64,000 nucleotides of DNA from Kluyvera sp047971185. GTDB taxonomy: Bacteria > Pseudomonadota > Gammaproteobacteria > Enterobacterales > Enterobacteriaceae. Shown here in pieces: positions 15,542 through 25,077 of this stretch (positions are counted from its first letter, which is position 1; the number at the start of each line of letters is the position of its first letter). The notes beneath the pieces were generated by a model that saw only the letters and a list, made by a program, of their open reading frames with translations, did no database searches and had not been told where the DNA came from. The stretch is from NCBI RefSeq assembly GCF_047971185.1, contig NZ_JBKDZH010000057.1, forward strand, positions 1 through 64,000. The letters run 5' to 3'. The translations under genes were made by a program, and so were the position numbers.

Positions 15542-16906
15542 TTAACGGCCAGGGAATCCTGGGGGCATCATACCCTTCATTCCGCGCATCATTTTCATCA
15601 TGCCGCCTTTCGACTTCATCTTCTTCATCATGCGCTGCATGTCGTCGAACTGCTTGAGCAGACGGTTAACGTCCTGCACCTGCAGGCCGCAGCCCTGGGC
15701 GATACGACGCTTGCGGGAACCCTTGATGATTTCCGGCTTAGCGCGCTCTTTCAGGGTCATCGAGTTGATGATCGCTTCCATACGCACCAGCACTTTGTCA
15801 TCCATCTGCGATTTGACGTTGTCCGGAATCTGGCCCATGCCCGGCAGTTTGCCCATCAGGCTTGCCATGCCGCCCATGTTTTTCATCTGCTTGAGCTGTT
15901 CCAGGAAGTCGTTGAGGTCGAAACCGTCGCCCTTCTTCAGCTTGGTGGCCAGTTTTTCGGCCTGCGCGCGGTCAACCTTGCTTTCGATATCTTCAATCAG
16001 CGACAGCACGTCGCCCATGCCGAGGATACGGGAAGCGATACGATCCGGGTGGAACGGCTCCAGCGCTTCGGTTTTTTCACCGACGCCGAGGAATTTAATC
16101 GGTTTGCCGGTAATGTGACGAATAGAGAGCGCCGCACCGCCGCGCGCATCGCCGTCGACCTTGGTCAGCACCACGCCGGTCAGCGGCAGCGCTTCGTTGA
16201 AGGCTTTGGCGGTATTCGCCGCATCCTGGCCGGTCATCGCATCGACCACAAACAGCGTTTCTACCGGCTTAATGGCCGCATGAACCTGTTTAATTTCGTC
16301 CATCATGGCTTCGTCAACGTGCAGACGGCCGGCGGTATCCACCAGCAGCACGTCGTAGAACTTCAGCTTCGCTTCTTTCAGCGCCGCGTTAACGATGTCG
16401 ATCGGTTTCTGGCCCACGTCGGACGGGAAGAAGTCAACGCCCACCTGCTCGGCCAGAGTTTCCAGCTGTTTGATCGCCGCCGGGCGATAAACGTCGGCAG
16501 ACACGACCAGCACTTTCTTCTTGTGCTTCTCGCGCAGGAATTTACCCAGCTTACCGACGCTGGTGGTTTTACCCGCACCCTGCAGGCCCGCCATCAGCAC
16601 CACGGCCGGCGGCTGCGCGGCCAGGTTCAGCGTTTGGTTCTCTTCGCCCATCGCCGAAACCAGTTCGCTACGGACGATTTTGACGAACTCCTGACCCGGG
16701 GTCAGGCTTTTGTTAACTTCATGACCAACCGCTTTTTCTTTTACGCGATTGATAAAATCACGCACTACCGGCAGCGCAACGTCAGCCTCCAGCAGCGCCA
16801 TGCGCACTTCGCGCAGCGTCTCTTTTACGTTGTCTTCAGTAAGGCGTCCACGGCCACTGATATTGCGCAGCGTGCGCGACAAACGATCGGTTAAATTATC
16901 AAACAT
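15542..16906 (-). CDS. ffh: Signal recognition particle protein Ffh
   Basis: SRP54 homologue that binds signal sequences with 4.5S RNA and delivers ribosomes to FtsY. The 454-residue protein has the N domain, the GTPase G domain (GLQGAGKTTSVGKL, DTAGRLHVDE, TKVDGDARGG) and the methionine-rich M domain ending MMKKMKSKGGMMKMMRGMKGMMPPGF. One residue longer than I remember for E. coli. Divergent from ypjD. Confidence 0.99.
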   Translation of the reverse strand: MFDNLTDRLSRTLRNISGRGRLTEDNVKETLREVRMALLEADVALPVVRDFINRVKEKAVGHEVNKSLTPGQEFVKIVRSELVSAMGEENQTLNLAAQPPAVVLMAGLQGAGKTTSVGKLGKFLREKHKKKVLVVSADVYRPAAIKQLETLAEQVGVDFFPSDVGQKPIDIVNAALKEAKLKFYDVLLVDTAGRLHVDEAMMDEIKQVHAAIKPVETLFVVDAMTGQDAANTAKAFNEALPLTGVVLTKVDGDARGGAALSIRHITGKPIKFLGVGEKTEALEPFHPDRIASRILGMGDVLSLIEDIESKVDRAQAEKLATKLKKGDGFDLNDFLEQLKQMKNMGGMASLMGKLPGMGQIPDNVKSQMDDKVLVRMEAIINSMTLKERAKPEIIKGSRKRRIAQGCGLQVQDVNRLLKQFDDMQRMMKKMKSKGGMMKMMRGMKGMMPPGFPGR

Positions 16907-17130
16907 TGTCTCTCGCCTGGGGTGGAAACGGTGAGTCGCTCACGCGACAAAAAAACGGAAATTTGCGGCAGTATAACACGACACCGGGCGAGTTGTGAGG
17001 CCACGGTGGGCGCTGATATCACGTAACGTGACGCCGCCGCCTTCACACCGCCTGTGCGGCCTGATACAACTCGAAGGATTTTGCGTATATACTGCTTCTC
17101 TTTCTTCTATTTGACGACTGCCGATTCTTT

Positions 17131-17922
17131 ATGCCTGTGTTTGCCCTGCTCGCGCTTGTTGCCTACTCCATCAGCCTGGCGCTGATCATTCCCGGCCTGC
17201 TGCAAAAAAACAGCGGCTGGCGGCGTATGGCGATTCTCTCCGCCACCGTGGCGCTGGTGTGCCATGCGTTTGCGCTGGAAGCCCGCATCCTGCCGGGCGG
17301 TGACAGCGGGCAGAATCTCAGCCTGTTAAACGTCGGCTCGCTGGTCAGCCTGATGATCTGTACGGTGATGACCATTGTCGCCTCGCGTAATCGCGGCTGG
17401 CTGCTGCTGCCCATCGTGTATGCGTTTGCGCTGATCAACCTCGCCTTCGCCACCTTTATGCCCAACGAATTCATCACCCATCTGGAAGCCACGCCGGGGA
17501 TGATGGTGCATATCGGCCTGTCGCTGTTCTCCTACGCGACGCTGATTATCGCCGCCCTGTACGCGCTGCAGCTGGCGTGGATTGACTATCAGCTCAAGAA
17601 TAAAAAGCTGGCGTTCAACCATGAGATGCCGCCGCTGATGGTGATTGAACGCAAAATGTTTCACATCACTCAGGTTGGCGTGGTGCTGCTCACGCTCACG
17701 CTGTGTACCGGCCTGTTTTACATGCATAACCTCTTCAGCATGGAAAATATCGACAAGGCCGTCCTTTCCATCATCGCCTGGTTCGTCTATATCGTGTTGT
17801 TATGGGGCCACTATCATGAAGGGTGGCGAGGCCGCCGGGTGGTCTGGTTTAACGTAGCGGGCGCGGGCATCCTGACGCTCGCCTATTTCGGTAGCCGCGT
17901 GATTCAACAATTCGTAGGCTAA
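17131..17922 (+). CDS. ypjD: Inner membrane protein YpjD (cytochrome c assembly family)
   Basis: A 263-residue protein with about eight hydrophobic helices and the CcsA/CcmC-like signature region HIGLSLFSYATLIIAALYALQLAW. E. coli YpjD has been connected to the cation transporter CorB/CorC group only by location; its function remains uncertain. It lies 16 bp upstream of corB and is probably co-transcribed with it. Confidence 0.92.
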   Translation: MPVFALLALVAYSISLALIIPGLLQKNSGWRRMAILSATVALVCHAFALEARILPGGDSGQNLSLLNVGSLVSLMICTVMTIVASRNRGWLLLPIVYAFALINLAFATFMPNEFITHLEATPGMMVHIGLSLFSYATLIIAALYALQLAWIDYQLKNKKLAFNHEMPPLMVIERKMFHITQVGVVLLTLTLCTGLFYMHNLFSMENIDKAVLSIIAWFVYIVLLWGHYHEGWRGRRVVWFNVAGAGILTLAYFGSRVIQQFVG

Positions 17923-17938
17923 GTACTAAGGAATTCTC

Positions 17939-19225
17939 TTGGAACATATCTCTACCACCACGCTGATCGTGACGCTGATCATCATGGTGGTCATTTCCGC
18001 TTATTTTTCTGGCTCTGAAACCGGCATGATGACGCTAAACCGCTATCGGCTGCGTCATCTGGCAAAACAGGGCGACAAATCGGCGCGGCGCGTCGAAAAG
18101 CTGCTGAAAAAACCTGACCGCCTTATCAGCCTGGTGCTGATTGGCAACAACCTCGTCAACATTCTGGCCTCCGCGCTCGGTACTATTGTCGGCATGCGTC
18201 TGTACGGCGATATGGGCGTCGCCATCGCCACCGGCGTGCTGACCTTTGTGGTGCTGGTCTTCGCAGAAGTTCTGCCGAAAACAATCGCCGCGCTGTACCC
18301 GGAAAAGGTCGCCTACCCCAGCAGCTTCCTGCTGGCGCCGCTGCAAATTCTGATGATGCCGCTGGTCTGGCTGCTTAACCTCATTACCCGCATTCTGATG
18401 CGTATGATGGGGATTAAGACCGATATCACGATGAGCAGCGCGCTGAGCAAAGACGAGCTACGCACCATCGTGAATGAATCCCGCTCGCAGATTTCACGCC
18501 GCAACCAGGACATGCTGCTGTCGGTGCTGGATCTGGAAAAGGTCAGCGTGGACGACATCATGGTGCCGCGCAATGAAATCGTCGGCATTAACATCAACGA
18601 CGACTGGAAATCGATCGTCCGTCAACTTACCCACTCGCCGCACGGCCGCATCGTGCTGTATCGCGACACGCTCGACGACGCCATCAGCATGCTGCGCGTA
18701 CGCGAAGCCTATCGCCTGATGACCGAGAAAAAAGAGTTCACCAAAGAGGTGATGCTGCGCGCCGCCGATGAAATTTACTTCGTGCCGGAAGGAACGCCGC
18801 TCAGCACCCAGCTGGTTAAGTTCCAGCGCAATAAGAAGAAAGTGGGCCTGGTGGTCGACGAATATGGCGATATTCAGGGGCTGGTGACGGTAGAAGACAT
18901 TCTTGAAGAGATCGTCGGCGACTTTACCACCTCCATGTCACCGTCGCTGGCTGAGGAAGTTAACCCGCAGAACGACGGCTCGGTGATTATCGACGGCAGC
19001 GCCAACGTGCGCGAGCTGAATAAAGCCTTTAACTGGCACCTGCCGGAAGACGAAGCGCGAACGATGAACGGGATGATTGTCGAAGCGCTGGAAGAGATCC
19101 CGGCGGCGGGCACGCGCGTGCGTATCGCCCAGTATGATATCGATATTCTCGACGTGCAGGATAACGTGATTAAGCAGGTTCAGGTGAACCCGGTGAAACC
19201 GCTTCGGGAAAGCGTGCAGGATTAA
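17939..19225 (+). CDS. corB: CorB/YfjD, CNNM-family transporter
   Basis: A 428-residue inner membrane protein: N-terminal CNNM/DUF21 membrane domain (to about 145) with SGSETGMMTLNRYRLRHLAKQG, a tandem CBS domain pair (about 190-330) with VDDIMVPRNEIVGI and GLVTVEDILEEIVGDF, and a C-terminal CorC_HlyC domain. CNNM proteins are Mg2+ transport or efflux related. The start is TTG at 17939 with CTAAGGAATTC upstream, which matches the E. coli N-terminus MEHISTTTL; no ATG fits. Confidence 0.92.
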   Translation: MEHISTTTLIVTLIIMVVISAYFSGSETGMMTLNRYRLRHLAKQGDKSARRVEKLLKKPDRLISLVLIGNNLVNILASALGTIVGMRLYGDMGVAIATGVLTFVVLVFAEVLPKTIAALYPEKVAYPSSFLLAPLQILMMPLVWLLNLITRILMRMMGIKTDITMSSALSKDELRTIVNESRSQISRRNQDMLLSVLDLEKVSVDDIMVPRNEIVGININDDWKSIVRQLTHSPHGRIVLYRDTLDDAISMLRVREAYRLMTEKKEFTKEVMLRAADEIYFVPEGTPLSTQLVKFQRNKKKVGLVVDEYGDIQGLVTVEDILEEIVGDFTTSMSPSLAEEVNPQNDGSVIIDGSANVRELNKAFNWHLPEDEARTMNGMIVEALEEIPAAGTRVRIAQYDIDILDVQDNVIKQVQVNPVKPLRESVQD

Positions 19226-19228
19226 TGA

Positions 19229-19256
19229 TACCCCTCTCCCCTGACGGGGAGAGGGT
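19229..19256. terminator. Hairpin between corB and grpE
   Basis: CCCTCTCCCC - TGAC - GGGGAGAGGG, a near-perfect 10-bp stem located between the convergent corB and grpE stops. No clear T run in either direction, so it is only a probable terminator or mRNA-end stabiliser. Confidence 0.55.
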
Positions 19257-19266
19257 AAAGCGAAGC

Positions 19267-19860
19267 TTATGCCTTCGCTTTCGCGACAGACACCATCGCC
19301 GCGCGAATGGTACGCCCGTTCAGGGTATACCCTTTCTGCATCACCATCAGCACGTTGCCGGCGGCAACCTCATCAGATTCCACCATCGCAATCGCCTGGT
19401 GAACGTTCGGGTCCATCGGTACGTCGATATCCGCAACAACCTGCACGCCAAATTTCGCCACCACATCCAGCATCGACTTACGGGTCAGTTCGATACCTTC
19501 GATCATCGCCGCCATCGCGTCGCTGTCTTTGTTGGCCACTTCCAGCGCGCGGTCCAGGCTATCGAGCACCGGCAGCAGCTCGTTGACGAATTTTTCCAGC
19601 GCAAACTTGTGCGCCTTCTCAACGTCAATTTCAGTGCGACGACGCAGGTTTTCCATCTCTGCCTTCACGCGCAGCACGCTTTCGCGCTCGCGGGTCTCGG
19701 CTTCCGCTAACTGCGATTCAAGGTTCGCAATTTTTTCGTCGCGCGGATCCACCTGCTCAGCAGAAGCGTTTGGTTCAACCGCCTCAACTTCTTCGTGCTG
19801 TTCCATGATAATTTCTTCCGGGGATTGCCCCTCAGGCGTTTTCTGTTCTTTACTGCTCAT
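19267..19860 (-). CDS. grpE: Nucleotide exchange factor GrpE
   Basis: DnaK co-chaperone that releases ADP. The 197-residue protein has the acidic N-terminal tail, a long helix (ANLESQLAEAETRERESVLRV...) and the C-terminal beta domain GYTLNGRTIRAAMVSVAK. It has a sigma-32 promoter just upstream. Divergent from nadK. Confidence 0.98.
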   Translation of the reverse strand: MSSKEQKTPEGQSPEEIIMEQHEEVEAVEPNASAEQVDPRDEKIANLESQLAEAETRERESVLRVKAEMENLRRRTEIDVEKAHKFALEKFVNELLPVLDSLDRALEVANKDSDAMAAMIEGIELTRKSMLDVVAKFGVQVVADIDVPMDPNVHQAIAMVESDEVAAGNVLMVMQKGYTLNGRTIRAAMVSVAKAKA

Positions 19861-19906
19861 GAATTTCTCCGCGTTTTTTTCGCAATCATCTCGCTAACTT
19901 CGCTTA

Positions 19907-19936
19907 TTATGGGGATCAGATTCCGGGTTTCAAGGG
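19907..19936 (-). promoter_or_regulatory. Heat-shock (sigma-32) promoter of grpE
   Basis: Minus strand -35 CCCTTGAAA (19928-19936) and -10 CCCCATAA (19907-19914), 13-bp spacer: a near-consensus sigma-32 promoter. Confidence 0.88.
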
Positions 19937-19982
19937 AAGCTCTCACATTGTCACCCATCTTCGGCACAAGGACATTCAGAAA

Positions 19983-20861
19983 ATGAACAATCATTTCAAG
20001 TGTATCGGTATTGTAGGACACCCTCGTCATCCGACGGCCCTGACGACACATGAAATGCTCTATCGCTGGCTGAACACCAAAGGCCTCGATGTTATTGTTG
20101 AGCGCCAGATAGCCAAAGAACTGAAGCTCGATAATGTGAAAACCGGGACCCTGGCAGAAATTGGTCAGAAAGCGGACCTGGCGGTGGTGGTGGGCGGCGA
20201 CGGCAATATGCTCGGCGCGGCGCGCACCCTCGCCCGCTACGACATCAGCGTGATCGGTATTAACCGCGGCAACCTCGGCTTCCTGACGGACCTCGACCCG
20301 GACAACGCTCATCAGCAGCTTGCCGACGTGCTGGACGGCAACTACATTGCCGAAAAACGCTTCCTGCTGGAAGCCCAGGTGTGCCAGCAGAACTGCCAGA
20401 AGCGCATCAGTACCGCCATCAACGAAGTGGTGCTACACCCGGGCAAAGTGGCGCACATGATTGAGTTTGAAGTGTATATCGACGAGACCTTTGCCTTCTC
20501 CCAGCGCTCCGACGGCCTGATTATCTCCACGCCCACCGGTTCTACCGCCTACTCGCTCTCCGCCGGCGGCCCGATTCTGACGCCTTCGCTGGACGCGATT
20601 ACCCTGGTGCCGATGTTCCCGCATACGCTCTCCGCGCGCCCGCTGGTGATTAACAGCAACAGCACCATCCGCCTGCGCTTCTCGCACCGACGCAGCGACC
20701 TCGAGATCAGCTGCGACAGCCAGATTGCGCTGCCTATCCAGGAAGGTGAAGACGTATTGATTCGCCGCAGCGACTATCACCTGAATCTGATTCACCCGAA
20801 AGACTACAGCTATTTCAACACATTAAGCACCAAGCTCGGCTGGTCAAAAAAGTTGTTCTAA
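19983..20861 (+). CDS. nadK: NAD kinase
   Basis: Phosphorylates NAD to NADP using ATP. The 292-residue length equals E. coli NadK. The catalytic GGDGNML motif is at 71-77 (D73), and the NEVVLHPG and GSTAYSLSAGGPI family blocks are present. Upstream of recN, in the same orientation. Confidence 0.98.
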   Translation: MNNHFKCIGIVGHPRHPTALTTHEMLYRWLNTKGLDVIVERQIAKELKLDNVKTGTLAEIGQKADLAVVVGGDGNMLGAARTLARYDISVIGINRGNLGFLTDLDPDNAHQQLADVLDGNYIAEKRFLLEAQVCQQNCQKRISTAINEVVLHPGKVAHMIEFEVYIDETFAFSQRSDGLIISTPTGSTAYSLSAGGPILTPSLDAITLVPMFPHTLSARPLVINSNSTIRLRFSHRRSDLEISCDSQIALPIQEGEDVLIRRSDYHLNLIHPKDYSYFNTLSTKLGWSKKLF

Positions 20862-20876
20862 TTTTATCGCCACCTC

Positions 20877-20936
20877 TTTACTGGATAAAAAACCAGTCTA
20901 TACTGTATGAAAACACAGTTATGGGTTTTCATACAG
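20877..20936 (+). promoter_or_regulatory. recN promoter with LexA boxes
   Basis: Promoter TTTACT (20877-20882) - 16 - TATACT (20899-20904). Three SOS-box-like palindromes overlap it: CTGGATAAAAAACCAG (20881-20896), CTGTATGAAAACACAG (20903-20918), and a weaker ATGGGTTTTCATACAG (20921-20936). The first two satisfy CTG-N10-CAG. Multiple LexA sites at recN are known in E. coli. Confidence 0.88.
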
Positions 20937-20946
20937 GAAAGCGGCT

Positions 20947-22608
20947 ATGTTGGCACAACTGACCATCAGCAATTTTGCAATCGTTCGTGAACTTGAGATC
21001 GACTTCAACAGCGGCATGACGGCCATCACCGGGGAAACCGGCGCCGGTAAGTCCATTGCAATTGATGCCCTCGGGCTGTGCCTGGGCGGTCGAGCAGAGG
21101 CCGACATGGTACGCGTCGGCGCCAGCCGCGCCGATCTCTGTGCCCGCTTCGCGCTGAAAGACACCCCAGCGGCCCTGCGCTGGCTGGAAGAAAACCAGCT
21201 GGAGGATGGCCGTGAGTGCCTGCTGCGTCGCGTCATCAGCAGCGACGGCCGCTCCCGTGGCTTTATTAACGGTACTGCCGTACCGCTTTCCCAGCTTCGC
21301 GAACTCGGCCAGCTGCTGATCCAGATCCACGGCCAGCATGCGCACCAGCAGCTAGTCAAATCCGACCACCAGAAAACGCTGCTGGACGCCTACGCGGGCG
21401 AGTCCGGGCTCGCACGACAGATGGCGGAGAACTACCGTCTCTGGCATCAGAGCTGCCGCGATCTGGCGACCCACCAGCAGCAAAGCCAGGAGCGCGCCGC
21501 CCGCGCCGAGCTGCTGCAATACCAGTTGAAAGAGCTGATCGAGTTCAATCCGCAGCCCGGCGAATACGAGCAGATTGATGAAGAGTACAAGCGCCTCGCC
21601 AACAGCGGCCAGTTGCTCTCCACCAGCCAGCATGCGCTCGCCATCCTGGCAGACGGCGATGACGTTAACCTGCAAAGCCAGCTCTACACTGCCCGCCAGT
21701 TGGCAGGCGAACTGGTCAGCATGGACGGCAAGCTTTCCGGCGTACTCGATATGCTGGAAGAAGCGGCGATCCAGCTAAGTGAAGCCAGTGACGAACTGCG
21801 TCATTACTGCGACCGGATGGATCTCGACCCTAACCGTCTGTTTGAGCTGGAACAGCGCCTGTCAAAACAGATTTCACTGGCGCGTAAGCACCAAATCTCG
21901 CCGGAAGCGCTGCCGGAATACTATCAGTCTCTGCTGGATGAACAGCAGCAGCTCGACGACCAGACAGACTCGCTCGAAACGCTTAAGCTGGCGGTATCTC
22001 GCTATCACCAGCTGGCACTGGACACCGCGCGCCAGCTACACGCTCAGCGTCAGGCCAGCGCACAGGAGCTGGCGCAGCTGATTACCGACAGCATGCATAT
22101 GCTCTCCATGCCGCACGGCCTGTTTGATATCGACGTCTGCTTTGAGGAGCAGCATCTGACCGCTGAAGGCGCAGACCGCATTGAGTTCCGCGTCACCACC
22201 AACCCGGGTCAGCCGCTGCAGGCGATCGCCAAAGTGGCCTCCGGCGGCGAGCTGTCGCGTATTGCACTGGCTATTCAGGTGATCACGGCACGTAAAATGG
22301 AAACTCCGGCGCTGATTTTCGATGAAGTGGACGTGGGGATCAGCGGCCCAACGGCAGCGGTCGTCGGCAAACTGCTGCGCCAGCTGGGTGAATCGACCCA
22401 GGTGATGTGCGTGACCCACCTGCCGCAGGTCGCGGGCTGTGGTCACCACCACTTCTACGTCAGCAAAGAGACCGACGGCGCAATGACCGAAACCCACATG
22501 CAGCCGCTGGATAAACGCGCCCGCCTGCAAGAGCTGGCGCGGCTGCTGGGAGGCAGTGAAGTCACCCGTAATACGCTGGCGAATGCGAAAGAGTTGCTGG
22601 CCGCATAA
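20947..22608 (+). CDS. recN: DNA repair protein RecN
   Basis: SMC-like ATPase for double-strand break repair, strongly SOS-induced. The 553-residue protein has Walker A GETGAGKS (about 30-37), a central coiled coil, the ABC signature ASGGELSRIALAIQ and the Walker B ALIFDEVDVGISG. GGAAAGCGGCT precedes the ATG. Driven by the LexA-controlled promoter just upstream. Confidence 0.98.
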   Translation: MLAQLTISNFAIVRELEIDFNSGMTAITGETGAGKSIAIDALGLCLGGRAEADMVRVGASRADLCARFALKDTPAALRWLEENQLEDGRECLLRRVISSDGRSRGFINGTAVPLSQLRELGQLLIQIHGQHAHQQLVKSDHQKTLLDAYAGESGLARQMAENYRLWHQSCRDLATHQQQSQERAARAELLQYQLKELIEFNPQPGEYEQIDEEYKRLANSGQLLSTSQHALAILADGDDVNLQSQLYTARQLAGELVSMDGKLSGVLDMLEEAAIQLSEASDELRHYCDRMDLDPNRLFELEQRLSKQISLARKHQISPEALPEYYQSLLDEQQQLDDQTDSLETLKLAVSRYHQLALDTARQLHAQRQASAQELAQLITDSMHMLSMPHGLFDIDVCFEEQHLTAEGADRIEFRVTTNPGQPLQAIAKVASGGELSRIALAIQVITARKMETPALIFDEVDVGISGPTAAVVGKLLRQLGESTQVMCVTHLPQVAGCGHHHFYVSKETDGAMTETHMQPLDKRARLQELARLLGGSEVTRNTLANAKELLAA

Positions 22609-22756
22609 ACTTTTTTGATTTCTCAGAGTCTGAGTTCACAATAAAAACGCCGTAAGACCTGATATCAAAGGTTTCCAACTTACCTCAGGTCTATTATCAT
22701 CGGCACATGACATATGAGCCGCGTACTGCTCGGGCCCGAAAAGGAATCAAATCACT

Positions 22757-23095
22757 ATGCGCTGTAAAACGCTGACTGCTGCCGCAGCGGTTCTTCTGAT
22801 GATGACTGCAGGCTGTTCCACTCTGGAGCGAGTGGTTTACCGTCCTGATATTAGTCAGGGGAACTACCTGGCACCTAACGATGTAGCCAAAATTCGTCCT
22901 GGCATGACCCAGCAACAGGTCGCCTACACCTTAGGTACCCCGATGATGACCGATCCGTTCGGCACCAACACCTGGTTCTATGTTTTCCGCCAGCAGCCGG
23001 GGCATGAAAAGGCCACCCAGCAGACGCTGACGCTGACCTTCAACAGCAGCGGTGTGCTGACCAACATCGATAACAAACCAGCGCTGACTAAATAA
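22757..23095 (+). CDS. bamE: Outer membrane assembly lipoprotein BamE (SmpA)
   Basis: Small lipoprotein of the BAM complex that supports BamD-BamA interaction. The 112-residue product has a lipobox MTAGC with C20 and the SmpA/OmlA fold sequence VAKIRPGMTQQQVAYTLGTPMMTDPF. The intergenic region upstream contains an inverted pair AGACCTGA (22655-22662) / TCAGGTCT (22685-22692). Confidence 0.97.
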   Translation: MRCKTLTAAAAVLLMMTAGCSTLERVVYRPDISQGNYLAPNDVAKIRPGMTQQQVAYTLGTPMMTDPFGTNTWFYVFRQQPGHEKATQQTLTLTFNSSGVLTNIDNKPALTK

Positions 23096-23108
23096 GCCAG
23101 CAGCAACG

Positions 23109-23142
23109 AAAAAAAAGCGCTCAATGAGCGCTTTTTTATTAT
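23109..23142. terminator. Bidirectional terminator between bamE and rnfH
   Basis: AAAAAAGCGCTCA - TGAGCGCTTTTTT: perfect stem with A run on one side and T run on the other, between convergent genes. Confidence 0.9.
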
Positions 23143-23161
23143 CTGTAAGCCGTAGAGTGGG

Positions 23162-23458
23162 CTAGCCCTTATTCTGCGCCGACTTTTCCGCCCGTTGGCG
23201 ACGTAGCTCTTTCGGGTCGGCAATCAGCGGGCGATAAATCTCAACCCGATCGCCGTCATGAACTTCATCCTGCAGCTTAGCCGGACGGCTATAAATACCG
23301 ACCTTATTTTTGCTCAGGTCGATATCATCACGCAGCGCTAGCAGGCCGCTTGCCTGGATCGCCTGCTCAATCGTGGCCCCTTGTTCCAGCGTAACGCGCT
23401 GCACATACTGCTTTTGCGGCAGCGCGTAAGCCACTTCCACGGCAATCTTACCCGACAC
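23162..23458 (-). CDS. rnfH: RnfH family ubiquitin-like protein
   Basis: A 98-residue beta-grasp protein of the RnfH/YfjF family (KIAVEVAYALPQKQYVQRVTLEQGATIEQAIQ, ending GDRVEIYRPLIADPKELRRQRAEKSA). The GTG at 23458 has AGAGAGG upstream and gives the family's usual start. It overlaps the ratA 3' end by 11 bp, so they form an operon as in E. coli (a toxin-antitoxin-like arrangement has been proposed there). Confidence 0.93.
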   Translation of the reverse strand: MSGKIAVEVAYALPQKQYVQRVTLEQGATIEQAIQASGLLALRDDIDLSKNKVGIYSRPAKLQDEVHDGDRVEIYRPLIADPKELRRQRAEKSAQNKG

Positions 23459-23885
23459 GGTAAACCTCTCTGGCACGCATCGTAAACGCCTGAACCATAT
23501 TCAGCGCCAGCTCTTTAAAGATGCGGCCAAATGCCAGCTCAATGAGCTTATTGGTAAACTCAAAATCAAGATGAAATTCAATCTTACAGGCGTCCTGACT
23601 TAACGGCGTAAACTTCCAGCCGCCAATCAGCTTTTTAAACGGCCCATCGACCAGATGCATCAGGATACTCTGGTTATCGGTTAACGTATTACGCGTGGTA
23701 AAGGTCTTACTGATACCCGCTTTCGCGACATCAACCGCCGCCGTCATTTGCGTCGGTCCAGACTCCAGAACGCGGCTGCCCGTACAACCGGGAAGAAAAT
23801 CCGGATAGGCATTCACATCATTAACCAGTTGATACATTTGCTCCGCGCTGTAGGGAACCAGCGCAGTACGGCTAATCTGAGGCAT
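23448..23885 (-). CDS. ratA: RatA (START/polyketide cyclase-like) protein
   Basis: A START-domain protein (MPQISRTALVPYSAEQMYQLVNDVNAYPDFLPGCTGSRV). In E. coli RatA is reported to bind 50S and block subunit joining; the family also includes CoQ10-binding homologues, so either role is possible. The ATG at 23885 has GGAAA 5 nt upstream; in-frame starts at 23897 and 23924 exist and would add 4 or 13 residues. Divergent from smpB. Confidence 0.92.
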   Translation of the reverse strand: MPQISRTALVPYSAEQMYQLVNDVNAYPDFLPGCTGSRVLESGPTQMTAAVDVAKAGISKTFTTRNTLTDNQSILMHLVDGPFKKLIGGWKFTPLSQDACKIEFHLDFEFTNKLIELAFGRIFKELALNMVQAFTMRAREVYRVG

Positions 23886-24036
23886 AGCAATTTCCATGAT
23901 CGAACACGGCGTAAATAGTATCATTTATCTACGGTTAAAAAAAACGGACGCAGGCTATATCGTGCTAAGATAACGCATTACGCCTCGCGGGAGCTTGAGG
24001 CTAGGCTTATCAGATTAGCGATAATTTCAGGATATT

Positions 24037-24519
24037 ATGACAAAGAAAAAAGCACACAAACCTGGATCGGCCACGATTGCGCTGAATAAACGCGCCCGCC
24101 ACGAATACTTTATCGAAGAAGAATTTGAGGCGGGTCTGGCCCTCCAGGGCTGGGAAGTGAAATCCCTGCGCGCAGGTAAAGCCAACATCGGCGACAGCTA
24201 CGTCATCCTGAAGGACGGAGAAGCGTTCCTGTTCGGCGCCAACTTTACCCCTATGGCCGTGGCGTCCACGCATTACGTTTGCGACCCTACCCGCACGCGT
24301 AAGCTGCTGCTCAACCAACGCGAGCTGGACTCTCTTTACGGGCGCATCAACCGTGAAGGCTACACCGTCGTGGCGCTGTCCCTGTACTGGAAGAACGCCT
24401 GGTGTAAAGTGAAGATCGGCGTCGCCAAAGGTAAGAAACAGCACGACAAACGTTCCGACCTGAAAGATCGTGAATGGCAGCTCGATAAAGCCCGCATTAT
24501 GAAACATGCCGGCCGCTAA
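24037..24519 (+). CDS. smpB: SsrA-binding protein SmpB
   Basis: Binds tmRNA and acts as its codon-anticodon mimic in trans-translation. The 160-residue protein is the E. coli length, with KARHEYFIEEEFEAGLALQGWEVKSLRAGK and the basic tail KRSDLKDREWQLDKARIMKHAGR. It lies about 180 bp upstream of its partner RNA gene ssrA. Confidence 0.99.
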   Translation: MTKKKAHKPGSATIALNKRARHEYFIEEEFEAGLALQGWEVKSLRAGKANIGDSYVILKDGEAFLFGANFTPMAVASTHYVCDPTRTRKLLLNQRELDSLYGRINREGYTVVALSLYWKNAWCKVKIGVAKGKKQHDKRSDLKDREWQLDKARIMKHAGR

Positions 24520-24679
24520 GCCAGACGCATCTCCAGCCTCAACAACTATCCCCGGCTCACGGGGATAGTTGCATTATCAGCCCGTTATCCTTCCTCAACA
24601 CCGCCATTTGCACGAGAAACGCTCAGCCAACAGCTTGTTGAGACACGTTTTTTACTGGCAACCCTCTACGCAACTCTGT

Positions 24680-24685
24680 TATACT
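24680..24685 (+). promoter_or_regulatory. ssrA promoter -10 element
   Basis: TATACT ends 15 nt before the tmRNA 5' end; the precursor leader therefore starts within about 10 nt of mature tmRNA. A -35 hexamer is not clear (TTTACT at 24651-24656 is too distant). Confidence 0.5.
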
Positions 24686-24700
24686 CATCACAACACTATT

Positions 24701-25063
24701 GGGGCTGATTCTGGATTCGACGGGATTTGCGAAACCCAAGGTGCATGCCGAGGGGCGGTTGGCCTCGTAAAAAGCCGCAAAAAATAGTCGCAAACGACGA
24801 AAACTACGCTTTAGCAGCTTAATAACCTGCTCTGAGCCCTCTCTCCCTAGCTTCCGCTCTTAAGACGGGGATCAAAGAGAGGTCAAACCCAAAAGAGATC
24901 GCGTGGAAGCCCTGCCTGGGGTTGAAGCGTTAAAACTAATCAGGCTAGTCTGGTAGTGGCGTGTCCGTCCGCAGGTGCCAGGCGAATGTAAAGACGAACT
25001 AAGCATGTAGTACCGAGGATGTAGGAATTTCGGACGCGGGTTCAACTCCCGCCAGCTCCACCA
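24701..25063 (+). ncRNA. ssrA: tmRNA (SsrA)
   Basis: A 363-nt tmRNA that rescues stalled ribosomes. It begins GGGGCTGATTCTGGATTCGA and ends in the tRNA-like GGTTCAACTCCCGCCAGCTCCACCA, with CCA encoded. The tag reading frame starts at 24790 and reads ANDENYALAA, then two stops (24820-24825), identical to the E. coli tag. The 3' end is the attachment site for the element that follows: integration keeps the gene intact but replaces its downstream sequence. Confidence 0.99.
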
Positions 25064-25077
25064 CTTTTTAGTTGTTT

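Noticed and set aside
15488..16894. 468-codon plus-strand frame opposite ffh
   Set aside because: His/Arg/Gln-rich composition typical of a reverse-frame shadow; ffh is certain.
24569..24787. 72-codon frame running into tmRNA
   Set aside because: Overlaps the ssrA promoter and tmRNA; no ribosome site.
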